A stretch of 64,000 bases of DNA, from assembly GCF_002803075.1 (NCBI RefSeq), contig NZ_NNBK01000012.1, positions 186,001 to 250,000 of the forward strand. The letters run 5' to 3'. The translations under genes and the position numbers were made by a program. Under the pieces are notes generated by a model. That model made no database searches and had not been told where the DNA came from. It was given only the letters and a program-made list of their open reading frames with translations. Shown here one piece after another: positions 44,009 through 52,395 of the stretch. How positions within the stretch are numbered: position 1 is the stretch's first letter; each line of letters opens with the position of its first letter. Source of the DNA: Streptomyces sp. CB01373 (GTDB lineage Bacteria > Actinomycetota > Actinomycetes > Streptomycetales > Streptomycetaceae).

Positions 44009-45466
44009 GTGCTGTTGGCGGCTCGGTATCAGCTCGAGGAGCTTCTCGGTCGAGGGGGGATGGGAGAGGTCTGGCGCGCGCGAGACGAGGTCCTTGGCCG
44101 TCCGGTCGCGGTCAAGCTGCTCCTGGCCGGTGGCATCGACCCGTCGGCCGCGGCCCGCTTCCGGCAGGAGGCACAGACGACCGCTCGCCTGAGCCACCCC
44201 AATATCGTCGCCATGTACGACTTCGGCCAGGCCGACGACCGTCTGTACCTGGTCATGGAAATGGTCCAGGGGCGCAGCCTGGCCGATCGGCTGGCCTCGG
44301 CGGGGGCGCTCACGCCCCGCGAGGTGGCCGCCATCGGCAGCCAGACCGCCTCAGGCCTGGCCGCAGCACACCGGCAGAACGTCATTCACCGTGACATCAA
44401 GCCGGCCAACCTTCTGCTCGCCCCCGACGGCACGGTCAAGGTGGTGGACTTCGGTATCGCCCGCCTCGCCGACGACGCGGCGGCCGGGCTCACCAGCGCG
44501 GGCATGATCGTGGGCTCCGTCTCCTACCTCGCCCCGGAACGAGCCCTGGGAAAGGACGCCGGCCCGGCCTCCGACATGTACGCCCTTGGCTGCGTCCTGT
44601 ACGAGCTCCTTGTGGGATGCCCTCCCTTCCGCGCGGACACCCCGACCGCACTGCTCTACCAGCACGTCCAAGAACTGCCCGCACCACCGCGCAGCATGGG
44701 CGTGGAGCTTCCGGCAGAGCTCGAACAACTCGTCCTGGCGTTGCTCGCCAAGGAAGCGGAAGCGCGCCCCGACGCCGAACAGGTCGCCGACTGGCTGTCC
44801 GCTCCGGGAGGACTGAGCACGCCCGCGACGGCGCAGCCCACACCGCTGCCGTCCTCACGACCGGCCGCCGCGGTGGGGCGCACGGCCGTGCTGTCGGCTC
44901 CTGCCACACGGCGATCCCGCAGGCGTGACTCCCGGTCGCGCACGGTCGCCATCTCGGGACTTGCGGCGGCCGCCCTCGCGACCGCGGGATACCTCCTCTT
45001 CCAGCCGGACTCCGCACAGGTGGCCGCTGCCGACTCCCCTGCTACGACCCAGGGAGCAACGCCGTCCACCACCGACCCTGCTTCCTCGTCGCCTGCTGCT
45101 TCGGCTGCTTCTCCTCCGCCGAGCCCGTTTGCTGCTTCGGGTGTTGCCGTCGACACACCCGCAGGGTTGTCCAACGACCCCGGGGTGCTGTTCGGCCAGG
45201 TGTCCCAGGAGCTGAGCACTGCCGCCGGCGAAGGTCGGCTCGACCCGCACCTCGCCGACGATCTGGAACACAAGGTCTCCCAAGCCCGGGACAAGCTGGC
45301 TGAGGGCAGAGAGAAGGGGAAGGACAAGACCAAGGACGTACGCAAACGGGTCCGCGACATCCGGCACAAACTCGCCGACGCCGAGAAGAACCAGGAGTTC
45401 TTCAGTACCCCCGAGTTCGACCGGCTCCTCGATCACCTCGCATCCGTGGTCGGGGAAACCGACTAG
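44009..45466 (+). CDS. PknB-like serine/threonine protein kinase, membrane anchored
   Basis: This 485-residue protein starts at GTG 44009 behind GGAGGG. The kinase domain (~6-265) has the glycine loop LGRGGMGEVW, the catalytic Lys in VAVKLLL, HRDIKPANLLL and DFGIA. An Ala/Pro-rich juxtamembrane region leads to one transmembrane helix (TVAISGLAAAALATAGYLLF). The extracellular part has a Ser/Pro/Thr-rich stalk and a charged alpha-helical domain (KVSQARDKLAEGREKGKDKT) with no PASTA repeats. It likely senses an external or wall signal. The partner is unknown. Confidence 0.95.
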   Translation: MLLAARYQLEELLGRGGMGEVWRARDEVLGRPVAVKLLLAGGIDPSAAARFRQEAQTTARLSHPNIVAMYDFGQADDRLYLVMEMVQGRSLADRLASAGALTPREVAAIGSQTASGLAAAHRQNVIHRDIKPANLLLAPDGTVKVVDFGIARLADDAAAGLTSAGMIVGSVSYLAPERALGKDAGPASDMYALGCVLYELLVGCPPFRADTPTALLYQHVQELPAPPRSMGVELPAELEQLVLALLAKEAEARPDAEQVADWLSAPGGLSTPATAQPTPLPSSRPAAAVGRTAVLSAPATRRSRRRDSRSRTVAISGLAAAALATAGYLLFQPDSAQVAAADSPATTQGATPSTTDPASSSPAASAASPPPSPFAASGVAVDTPAGLSNDPGVLFGQVSQELSTAAGEGRLDPHLADDLEHKVSQARDKLAEGREKGKDKTKDVRKRVRDIRHKLADAEKNQEFFSTPEFDRLLDHLASVVGETD

Positions 45467-45615
45467 GATCCCAGGGCCTGTCTGACGGGTCGCGTCACCG
45501 GCCCCGCACCCGCCAGCAGTGTCACCCGAATGGCGCAACATGGCGTGCCACCCACATGGGTGAAGGTCAAGCTGACCAGTGCCCCAATTGAGGCAATCCG
45601 CGAAAGGGGAACCAA

Positions 45616-45810
45616 ATGCGCATCCGACGAATCCTCGCCGCCGTCATCGCCACGGCAGCCCTCGCCGGACTCGGCCTCACAGGCGCCGCCGCCACCGCCA
45701 CCGCCGCCGCCAGCCCCACCCCGGGTGAGTGCGAGCAGGGCGGCGGAACAGTCAATTGGGCGAACAACACCTGCAAGGGCGGTACGTACGACGGGCAGAT
45801 GGTCGACTAA
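45616..45810 (+). CDS. small secreted peptide, function unknown
   Basis: The 64-residue precursor starts at ATG 45616 after AAAGGGGAA. The first ~32 residues form a clear Sec signal (RRILAAVIATAALAGLGLTG, cleavage near TAAA). The predicted mature peptide of about 32 residues contains two cysteines (GECEQGGG, NNTCKGGTYDG) that could form one disulfide. A terminator follows directly, so it is a self-contained unit. No family recognised. Confidence 0.7.
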   Translation: MRIRRILAAVIATAALAGLGLTGAAATATAAASPTPGECEQGGGTVNWANNTCKGGTYDGQMVD

Positions 45811-45820
45811 CCCCCACCGG

Positions 45821-45849
45821 GCGCCCCGCAGCCACGTGCTGCGGGGCGC
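45821..45849 (+). terminator. hairpin after the secreted-peptide gene
   Basis: GCGCCCCGCAG pairs with its exact complement around a seven-base loop, 11 bp after the stop codon. Confidence 0.8.
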
Positions 45850-45885
45850 TCCCGCGCGAGCGTAGCCGGGAGAGTCGCAGGGACC

Positions 45886-46062
45886 GTGCCGACCCGTCAC
45901 TTCATCGGGCGCAGCCACGAGGACATCGCCAAGGCCCGGGACGAGTGGCAGAACGCCTCCGACCGCTTCGGCGCCGTCGAGGGGTACCCGGGAGACCGGC
46001 TTCCCGCCCCCGCGCTGCCGAACGCCGTCATCAGGCCGCGCAGGAACCCACCGCGCCACTGA
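45886..46062 (+). pseudogene. pirin C-terminal fragment
   Basis: From GTG 45886 the 58-residue frame reads HFIGRSHEDIAKARDEWQN, FGAVEGYPGDRLPAPALPN. This matches the last ~50 residues of the intact pirin at 28.7 kb (NFIGRSAEDIAQARRDW, LPAPELPKV) but is clearly a different paralogue. Everything upstream, including both cupin barrels, is missing. A weak RBS (CAGGGA) means a mini-protein could still be made. Confidence 0.7.
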
Positions 46063-46104
46063 TCCGTCCGACGTGTCACCGACCCCACCCCGAGAGGAAA
46101 CCCG

Positions 46105-46443
46105 ATGAGCCGGTCCTCCAGCTCCGTGACCGTCCGGCGGACGGACGCCAAGCACCGCTACGAGATCCTGGTCGACGGCGAGCGCGCCGGGCTGGCCGCG
46201 TACCGCGACCACGGTGACCAGCGCGTCTTCTACCACACCGTGGTGGACGACGCCTTCGCCGGACAGGGCCTGGCCTCCCGGCTGGTCCAGGAGGCGCTCA
46301 CCGACGTGCGCGAGTCCGGGAAGCGGATCGTGCCCGTCTGCCCGTACGTGGCCGGGTTCCTGAAGAGGCACGAGGAGTTCGCCGACATCACCGACCCCGT
46401 GACCACCGAGATCCAGCACTGGCTGGATGCCCAACTGGGCTGA
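46105..46443 (+). CDS. GNAT-like N-acetyltransferase (YjdJ/NATD1 type)
   Basis: This 112-residue single-domain protein starts at ATG 46105 behind GAGAGGAAA. It contains YEILVDGERAGLAAYRDHG, HTVVDDAFAGQGLASRLVQE (acetyl-CoA loop as in the family) and IVPVCPYVAGFLKRHEEFAD. These minimal GNAT proteins have uncertain acceptors. In actinomycetes a pirin gene often precedes it, and here the pirin fragment lies just upstream. Confidence 0.9.
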   Translation: MSRSSSSVTVRRTDAKHRYEILVDGERAGLAAYRDHGDQRVFYHTVVDDAFAGQGLASRLVQEALTDVRESGKRIVPVCPYVAGFLKRHEEFADITDPVTTEIQHWLDAQLG

Positions 46444-46483
46444 CCGCCCGCACGAGCAGGGGGAAAGCGGCGGGAAGACGAGA

Positions 46484-46519
46484 GAGCCGGGCCCGGGGCT
46501 GCCGCCCCGGGCCCGGCTC
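46484..46519. terminator. strong bidirectional terminator
   Basis: A perfect 16-bp stem (GAGCCGGGCCCGGGGC) with a four-base loop lies between the convergent GNAT and ThuA/PQQ genes, 15 bp from the latter's stop. Confidence 0.9.
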
Positions 46520-46533
46520 CTTCTGCTGTCCGG

Positions 46534-49500
46534 CTACAGACCGCGTACCCGGATGTTGCGGAACTCGATCAGATCGGTGTCGCTGTGGTTCTGCAGCCCC
46601 ACGTACCCGCTGAGGAACTGGCGCAGGTCGGTGGGCGGGTCACCCGCACGGGACGACGACTTGCCGGGCGTGTTGTCGAACTCGTTGATCACCACGCCGT
46701 TCCGGATGATCGTGTAGTGCTGTCCGACCGCACGCACCTCGTAGTCGTTCCACTGGCCCTTCGGGGTCACCCCCGCCTTGTCCAGGCCGAGCGACTTGAA
46801 GTTGTAGACGGAACCGGTCTTCTGCACCTCGCCCGCGGCGCCGTCGTAGATCTGGATCTCCTGGCCGCAGTAGATCGCGACCCACTCGGGGGCGGTGCGG
46901 GCCGAGCCGACCGTGCCGCAACTGCCGTCCGGGCGGTCCGCCAGCGGTGTCCTCGGGTCCGGGAACCGGATGAAGACCCCGCTGTTGGCGTTGGCGCTGC
47001 CCGGCGCCACGTCACGGAACTGGAGCCTGACCGAGAAGTCCTTCAGCTCCTGCTTGGCGTACCACAGCATGCCCATGCCGCCGGAGCTGCGCATGGTGCC
47101 GTCCGGCTGGAGCGAGAACTTGCCCGCTCCGGCCTGACGCCAGTCGGCCAGACTCGCCGCGGTCCCGTCGAAGACGGTCTTGTACCCGGCGACCTTGCCG
47201 ATCTCGCTCTGCGCCGCCGCCTTGCTGATCGCCGACGACTCGCGGTTGTCGAGGACGCCCTGCTTGCGGAGGTCGTTGACCACGGCGTTGACGTGGCTGA
47301 CGAACTCCCCGTGGTTCGGCCAGGACGACTCGTCGTCGATCAGGTCGTTGACGGTGCAGCCGCCTCCGGCCCGGTGGTTGGTCACGCCCGTGTCGGTGTC
47401 CAGCAGGTGGACGGTCGGCCGGGCGTCGGGAGCCGGGCAGCCGGCCTTGGCGTCGAACGTCGCCGTGGCCTTCTCGCCGTCGGCGTAGGTGACCGTCAGC
47501 TTCGCGTGGTACGTGCCGTAATCGGCGTACGTGTGGGCCGGGTTGGCCTCGTGCGAGGGCTTGCTGCCGTCGCCGAAGTCCCACTCCCAGGCCACACCGC
47601 CGGTCCTGGCGCCGGCGAACGCCACCGTCTTCGGCTTGCTCTGGGTGACCACCCGCGCCCCCGCGTCCTGCGGCTTCGGGGTGGCCGGACCGCCCTGGTA
47701 GGTGATGCGGACGAGCTTCTGGTTGTTGTCCAGGCTGAAGAAGCCGCCCGCGTAGTCGAGCATGTACAGGGCGCCGTCGGGACCGAACTTGGCGTCCATC
47801 CAGCTCTGCATCTGGGTGGCGCCGCCGCCCGGCGCGATGATGCTGCGCAGGTCCTCACCGAAGGCCGGCGCGCCCTGGTCCTTGACGCGGTCGGGGTCGA
47901 GGGTCACCGCGACCCGGTTGTTGGCGTTGGACTCGTCACCGATGAACCACTTGTCCTCCCAGTAGGCCGGCCAGGCGACACCGCTCTTGGTGTCCACCTG
48001 GGAACGGTGGTAGGTGGGACCGGACATGACGGCCTGGCCGCCGCCCTTCAGGTACGGCTGGGTGTAGGTGGCCTCGCTGTCGACGTAGCTGGGCACGCCG
48101 CTGCCGTCGGAGCGCTCCGGGAACACCGGTCCGCCGCCCTGGGGCGAGTACCAGATCATGTTGTCGCGGGCCGGCGGGATGTCGACCAGGCCGGTGTTGC
48201 GCGGCGACTCGTTCTTGAGGTGGTCGCAGTCGTACCAGCCGGTGAGGACCTTGGCGTCGGTGCTGCTGCGGTCACGGTAGGGCTGCCGGTTGCCCATGCA
48301 GTACGGCCAGCCCTGGTTGCCCGCGGAGGTGATGACCGTGGCCGTCTCGTACTTGGCCGGGCCCAGGTCCGGGCTGGAGGCTCCCGCGTCCGGGCCGACC
48401 CAGCCGGCGTTCAGCCAGTTGTGCACCGGGTCGACGGAGAGCCGCGCGATGTTGCGGACACCCATCACGTAGATCTCCGGGCGGGTCTTGTCGGTGCCCG
48501 GCGCGAAGAGGTTGCCCTTGGGGATGGTGTAGGTGCCGTCGGCCTCGGGGTGGATACGGATGATCTTGCCGTTGAGGTCGTTGGTGTTGCCGGAGGTGCG
48601 GCGTGCGTCCTGGAACGAGACGCCCTTGTAGTCCTGCGTCCAGTTGTTCCCCGAGTAACCGTCGGACCCACCGGAGGAGTTGTTGTCGCCGGAGCCGATG
48701 TACAGGTTGCCGTCCTTGTCGAAGGACATGCCGCCGCCGGCGTGGCAGCAGCTGTGGATCTGGGTGTCCCAGTGCAGCAGGTCCTTGCGGGTGCCCTGGT
48801 CGATGGACTCGGACGCGAAGTCGTACGTCAGCCGGGAGACCGTCCGCTGACCGATCCGCTTGTCGCGGTCGATCGACTCGTGCGGCATCCAGTAGATGTA
48901 GATCCACCCGTTCTGCTCGAACTTCGGGTCGAGGGTGATGCCGACCAGGCCCTCCTCGTTCTTGACCAGTTCGTCGCCGCTGCCCCGGTTGCCCATCACG
49001 TCGAGCGTGGTGAGCAGCTTGACCTTCTTGGTCTTGGGGTCCCACTGGTGGATGGTGCCGCAGCCCAGGCCGACCTTGGGGTTGTTCCAGTCGACGATCG
49101 GGCCGGACGGGCAGGCGGCCTTGCCGATGTAGAAGGCCTTGCCGTCGGGGGCCATGGTGAGACCGTGCGGCTCACCGATCTGGTCGAGCTGCCCCGCCTG
49201 GTTCTGGGCGGTCAGCCGCTCGGTCTTGTAGTTGGACGCGATGGTCGCCTGGCAGTCGCCGCGCACCATGCCGGTGGTCCACTGGATGGCGCCGAGGAGA
49301 TGGCTCTGGAACTTGGTGTCGGTGGTGTAGCTCTCCTCCGTGCGGCCCATGCCGGTGTAGAAGGAGCGGCCGCCGTCGTAGTCACGGCACCACGAGATCG
49401 GGTGGAACGGGCCGTTGGCGCCGGTGCCCGGCTTGTACTTCCACTCCTCGACCTGGGCGATGGTGTGGACCTTGCCGACCGGGTTGGGGTCCCAGTTGAT

Positions 49501-50568
49501 CCACTGGTCGGAACGGGTCCAGTTCAGCGGCAGGCCCTTGTTGGCCGCGTGCTGACGGTCCGTCACGTCAACCACGGCCTGCTGGACCTTGGAGGCCTGC
49601 GGAGGCGTCGGGTTGGCGTTGAACAGCCGCAGCTCGGCCAGTTGCGTCAGCGGCTCACCGCTGTTCGCGGTGATCTCCAGCCGGTAGTGCTGGTAGGCCT
49701 GGCTGTTGGAGAACTGGAACTGCCTGGTCTGGAACCGCGACGGGAACGTCTCGCCGGTCCGGGTGTCCAGGGTCGTCCAGCTCTCGCCGTCCTGCGAACC
49801 CTGGAGCTTCCAGTCCCTCGGGTCCCGTCCCTGGTAGTCGTTGGCCGACGTCAGCGCGTAGTTGACCACCGCGACCGGCTTGTCCAGCTTCATGGTGACC
49901 CAGGCGGTCGGCGTACGGGCCAGCCACTTGGTGTCGTCCTTGCCGTCGAACAGCTTGTCCTTGGTCTCGCTCGGCGGGTTCTCCGAGTTGACCGCGCTCT
50001 CGACGACCTTCTCGGCGTCGGGCAGGCCCAGCGCGGGGCGGGTGCCGATCAGCCCGGTGAACCAGGAGGAGTCGGACTGCGCCCGGGCGGCGTCGTGGAC
50101 GCCGACGAAGCCGCCGCCGTTGTTGATGTACGACTGGAACGCGGCTTCCTGCTCGGCGTTGAGGGTCACGCCGTCGGCCGACAGGAACACCACCCCTCGG
50201 TACTTGGCGAGGCCGGCGGTGGTGAACACGCCCGTGTCCTCGGACTCGACGACCTTGAACCCGTTCTTCTCGCCGAGGTTCCCGATCGCCGCCGCGGCCT
50301 TCTTGACCGGGTCGTCCTGCTTGGCGGCCGGTCCGTGGAAGACCAGGACGTTCACCTGGCTCCCGGCCGCCGCGCCCTCGGTGTACTCCGCGGGCGGCTG
50401 CGCGTTCGCCTGCACGGCCGGCAGCGTGGACAGCCCCACGGTCAGCGCGGCGCTGGACAGCAGGACGACCGCGCGGCGCCAGGACCACGCGTGGCGAGCG
50501 GTCCGCACCGGACGCGACGGCGGTGCTCCGCTTCGTCGTGAGAGGGCGAACCGGTCTCTCTTGCCCAT
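46534..50568 (-). CDS. secreted multidomain ThuA / PQQ-type sugar dehydrogenase / PKD / DUF1080 protein
   Basis: This 1344-residue protein starts at ATG 50568 behind AAGGAG. A signal peptide (~30-56) is followed by: a ThuA-like Rossmann domain (VNVLVFHGPA, GVVFLSADGVTLN, GGGFVGVHDAA) that appears interrupted at ~190-320 by a discoidin-like (F5/8C) insert (LFDGKDDTKWLA, HYRLEITANSGEPL); a GSDH-type beta-propeller (GEPHGLTMAPDGKAFYIG, GSGDELVKNEEGLVGITLDP, CCHAGGGMSFDKDGNLYIGS); a PKD domain (WEWDFGDGSKPSHEANPAHT); an ~80-residue module with GGGCTVNDLIDDESSW; and a C-terminal DUF1080 lectin-like domain (MGMLWYAKQELKDFSVRLQF). It probably acts on extracellular carbohydrate by oxidation and glycan breakdown. 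A laccase lies upstream on the same strand. Confidence 0.92.
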   Translation of the reverse strand: MGKRDRFALSRRSGAPPSRPVRTARHAWSWRRAVVLLSSAALTVGLSTLPAVQANAQPPAEYTEGAAAGSQVNVLVFHGPAAKQDDPVKKAAAAIGNLGEKNGFKVVESEDTGVFTTAGLAKYRGVVFLSADGVTLNAEQEAAFQSYINNGGGFVGVHDAARAQSDSSWFTGLIGTRPALGLPDAEKVVESAVNSENPPSETKDKLFDGKDDTKWLARTPTAWVTMKLDKPVAVVNYALTSANDYQGRDPRDWKLQGSQDGESWTTLDTRTGETFPSRFQTRQFQFSNSQAYQHYRLEITANSGEPLTQLAELRLFNANPTPPQASKVQQAVVDVTDRQHAANKGLPLNWTRSDQWINWDPNPVGKVHTIAQVEEWKYKPGTGANGPFHPISWCRDYDGGRSFYTGMGRTEESYTTDTKFQSHLLGAIQWTTGMVRGDCQATIASNYKTERLTAQNQAGQLDQIGEPHGLTMAPDGKAFYIGKAACPSGPIVDWNNPKVGLGCGTIHQWDPKTKKVKLLTTLDVMGNRGSGDELVKNEEGLVGITLDPKFEQNGWIYIYWMPHESIDRDKRIGQRTVSRLTYDFASESIDQGTRKDLLHWDTQIHSCCHAGGGMSFDKDGNLYIGSGDNNSSGGSDGYSGNNWTQDYKGVSFQDARRTSGNTNDLNGKIIRIHPEADGTYTIPKGNLFAPGTDKTRPEIYVMGVRNIARLSVDPVHNWLNAGWVGPDAGASSPDLGPAKYETATVITSAGNQGWPYCMGNRQPYRDRSSTDAKVLTGWYDCDHLKNESPRNTGLVDIPPARDNMIWYSPQGGGPVFPERSDGSGVPSYVDSEATYTQPYLKGGGQAVMSGPTYHRSQVDTKSGVAWPAYWEDKWFIGDESNANNRVAVTLDPDRVKDQGAPAFGEDLRSIIAPGGGATQMQSWMDAKFGPDGALYMLDYAGGFFSLDNNQKLVRITYQGGPATPKPQDAGARVVTQSKPKTVAFAGARTGGVAWEWDFGDGSKPSHEANPAHTYADYGTYHAKLTVTYADGEKATATFDAKAGCPAPDARPTVHLLDTDTGVTNHRAGGGCTVNDLIDDESSWPNHGEFVSHVNAVVNDLRKQGVLDNRESSAISKAAAQSEIGKVAGYKTVFDGTAASLADWRQAGAGKFSLQPDGTMRSSGGMGMLWYAKQELKDFSVRLQFRDVAPGSANANSGVFIRFPDPRTPLADRPDGSCGTVGSARTAPEWVAIYCGQEIQIYDGAAGEVQKTGSVYNFKSLGLDKAGVTPKGQWNDYEVRAVGQHYTIIRNGVVINEFDNTPGKSSSRAGDPPTDLRQFLSGYVGLQNHSDTDLIEFRNIRVRGL

Positions 50569-50769
50569 GGTTGCTCCTTGACTCGATCCGACAACGGAAG
50601 AGTGATCAGGGGATGGAGCGAGGGCTGCCGCGGACGCCCCGCCCGGCGTGGGCCGGGTGCGGCGGATTTCGGCGGGCGGTCACGAGGCCCGGGAAGGACG
50701 CGTGCCGGAAGGGCGAGGTCGGGTTCGCCCCGGGTCCTTGCGGGTGAGGACCGGCCGGCGGCAGTCGTA

Positions 50770-50806
50770 CACGCCCGTCGGACCGTCAGGTGGTTCGACG
50801 GGCGTG
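50770..50806 (-). terminator. hairpin after the laccase gene
   Basis: CACGCCCGTCG pairs perfectly with CGACGGGCGTG around a 15-base loop, 53 bp past the laccase stop. It separates the laccase from the ThuA/PQQ gene, 290 bp further downstream, so these may be independent transcripts. Confidence 0.6.
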
Positions 50807-50858
50807 GCTTTGGGGGGCTTGGGGGCGCAGCCCGGATCGGGGGCCCCGTCGCTGCCCT

Positions 50859-51881
50859 CTAGTGGTCGTGCATGCCGCCGGGGGCCGTGCCGTCGGTCTC
50901 GGCCATGTGGTGGGGCATGCCGCCGGGGACCGAGCCGTCGGCTTCGGTCACGAGGAAGACGCCGGCCATGCCCATGTCCGAGTGGCTCTGGACGTGGCAG
51001 TGGTACATCCAGGCGCCCGCGCCGACCCGGTCACCCGCGACCACCTGGAATCCGAAGGAGTCCGCCGGGCCGACCGTCTTGGTGTCGATGACCCGGCTCA
51101 CGTCCTGCGGACCCTGGAGGATACCGGTGCGGTTGTCCACCCAGCGGTGGCCGTGGATGTGCCAGGTGTGGAAGAAGTCCCCGTGTGTGATCACGATGAA
51201 CTCCACTCGCTCACCGCGGACGGCCTTGAAGGTGGGCGCGTCGTGGGCGCCCCGGTTGTTGATCGTCATGTCGTTGAACACGACCGTGAACTGCTTGTCG
51301 GGCAGCACGTCGCCCTTGCGGCGCACGATCACGGGGCCGTAGAGGCCCTTTTTGATGCCGCCCGTGCCGTGCTCGGTCCCCACGTTGTGGTCGTGGTAGT
51401 GCCAGTAGCCGGCGCTGCCGGCCTCCCATGTCCCGCCCTGGTTCGACGGGGCGTGGGTGCGCCAGACGTAGGTCCGCCGGCCGCCCGGCTCGACGACGCT
51501 GTCGTTCATCTTGGTGCCGTCGCTGGCGACGTCGTAGTCCAGGCCGTGCACGTGCAGACTCGCGGCGACGTCCAGGTTGTTGACGACCTCGATGTTCATC
51601 GTGTCGCCCTCGGTCAGCTCGATGAGCGGGCCGGGGATCGTCGCCTCGCCCGGTTTCAGGCCGTAGCCCATTTCCCCGTTCGGCAGCTTCTCCATGTACA
51701 GGGTCAGGTTGCGGACGGTGCCCTTGTTGTTTCCCTGGCCGTTCCCCTCCACCGGCTTGTCCTTCGGGGCGGCGGCGGTCGCGGTGATGCCGAGCACCGT
51801 GGGTACGACCGCGGCAGCGGCTGCCCCGGTGGCGAAGGCCCGCCGGGAGAAGCGTCTCGTACCTGCGCCTGAGTCGGTCAT
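50859..51881 (-). CDS. two-domain (small) laccase, multicopper oxidase
   Basis: This 340-residue protein starts at ATG 51881 behind GGAGAACG. The Tat signal RRFSRRAFATGAAAAAVV fits export of a folded, copper-loaded enzyme. All copper motifs are present: LHVHG, YWHYHDHN, HTWHIHGH and the T1/T2/T3 block YHCHVQSHSDMGM. Length and order agree with Streptomyces SLAC enzymes, which are trimeric extracellular laccases. A His/Met-rich tail (GGMPHHMAETDGTAPGGMHD) may help bind copper. It oxidises phenolics with oxygen. A divergent cupredoxin gene lies 514 bp away. Confidence 0.95.
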   Translation of the reverse strand: MTDSGAGTRRFSRRAFATGAAAAAVVPTVLGITATAAAPKDKPVEGNGQGNNKGTVRNLTLYMEKLPNGEMGYGLKPGEATIPGPLIELTEGDTMNIEVVNNLDVAASLHVHGLDYDVASDGTKMNDSVVEPGGRRTYVWRTHAPSNQGGTWEAGSAGYWHYHDHNVGTEHGTGGIKKGLYGPVIVRRKGDVLPDKQFTVVFNDMTINNRGAHDAPTFKAVRGERVEFIVITHGDFFHTWHIHGHRWVDNRTGILQGPQDVSRVIDTKTVGPADSFGFQVVAGDRVGAGAWMYHCHVQSHSDMGMAGVFLVTEADGSVPGGMPHHMAETDGTAPGGMHDH

Positions 51882-52395
51882 CGTTCTCCAATCCTCTGAA
51901 CGCGTGCGAACCCGAAGGCGTCGCGTGGTCGTGATGTGATCCGTCGCCGACGGCAGCCGTCCCGTCAGGGCGGTGTGCGGTGGTGCGCCGTGCCTTCGGG
52001 CCCGCGGGGGAGGCGGGACGGTCGCCGGATCGGCCTGCCGGTGAGGCCGTCCTGCTCGGCTCGATGTGCCGGATACGGCGGGGGATCGGGTCGGCTGGGC
52101 GAACGGGGTTCGCCTCGGGACCGCATCACCGTAGCGGGCACCCCTCCAGTTTTTCCAGACTCAGGTCAAAGTTGGTTGGATTGTGGCCATAGACCTTGGC
52201 GGGCCGTCAAAAGCCCGGTAGCTTCCCAGCGTTGCCGCACTTTGCGAGAGGTGGGGCCGCGGGACCCTGCGAGAGGCCGGGTCCGCGGGACTGGCCCCCT
52301 CGACGCGCTCCATCCAGGCGGCTGGTCGTCCACTAGACGGGACCGCGAGTGTCCCTGCGCGGTGCCGCACAAGCGAATTCGCGAAAGGTGCAGCG
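51882..52395. promoter_or_regulatory. divergent intergenic region, laccase / cupredoxin gene
   Basis: No gene is seen in this 514-bp gap. An AT-richer stretch near 52160-52200 (GGTCAAAG…ATAGACC, with GGTC/GACC symmetry) is the best candidate for a regulatory or promoter site shared by the two divergent extracellular redox genes. Confidence 0.4.

Noticed and set aside
46585..50541. Plus-strand 1318-codon frame opposite the ThuA/PQQ gene
   Set aside because: Antisense shadow; low-complexity Val/Gly/Arg translation, while the minus strand has clear domains and a signal peptide.
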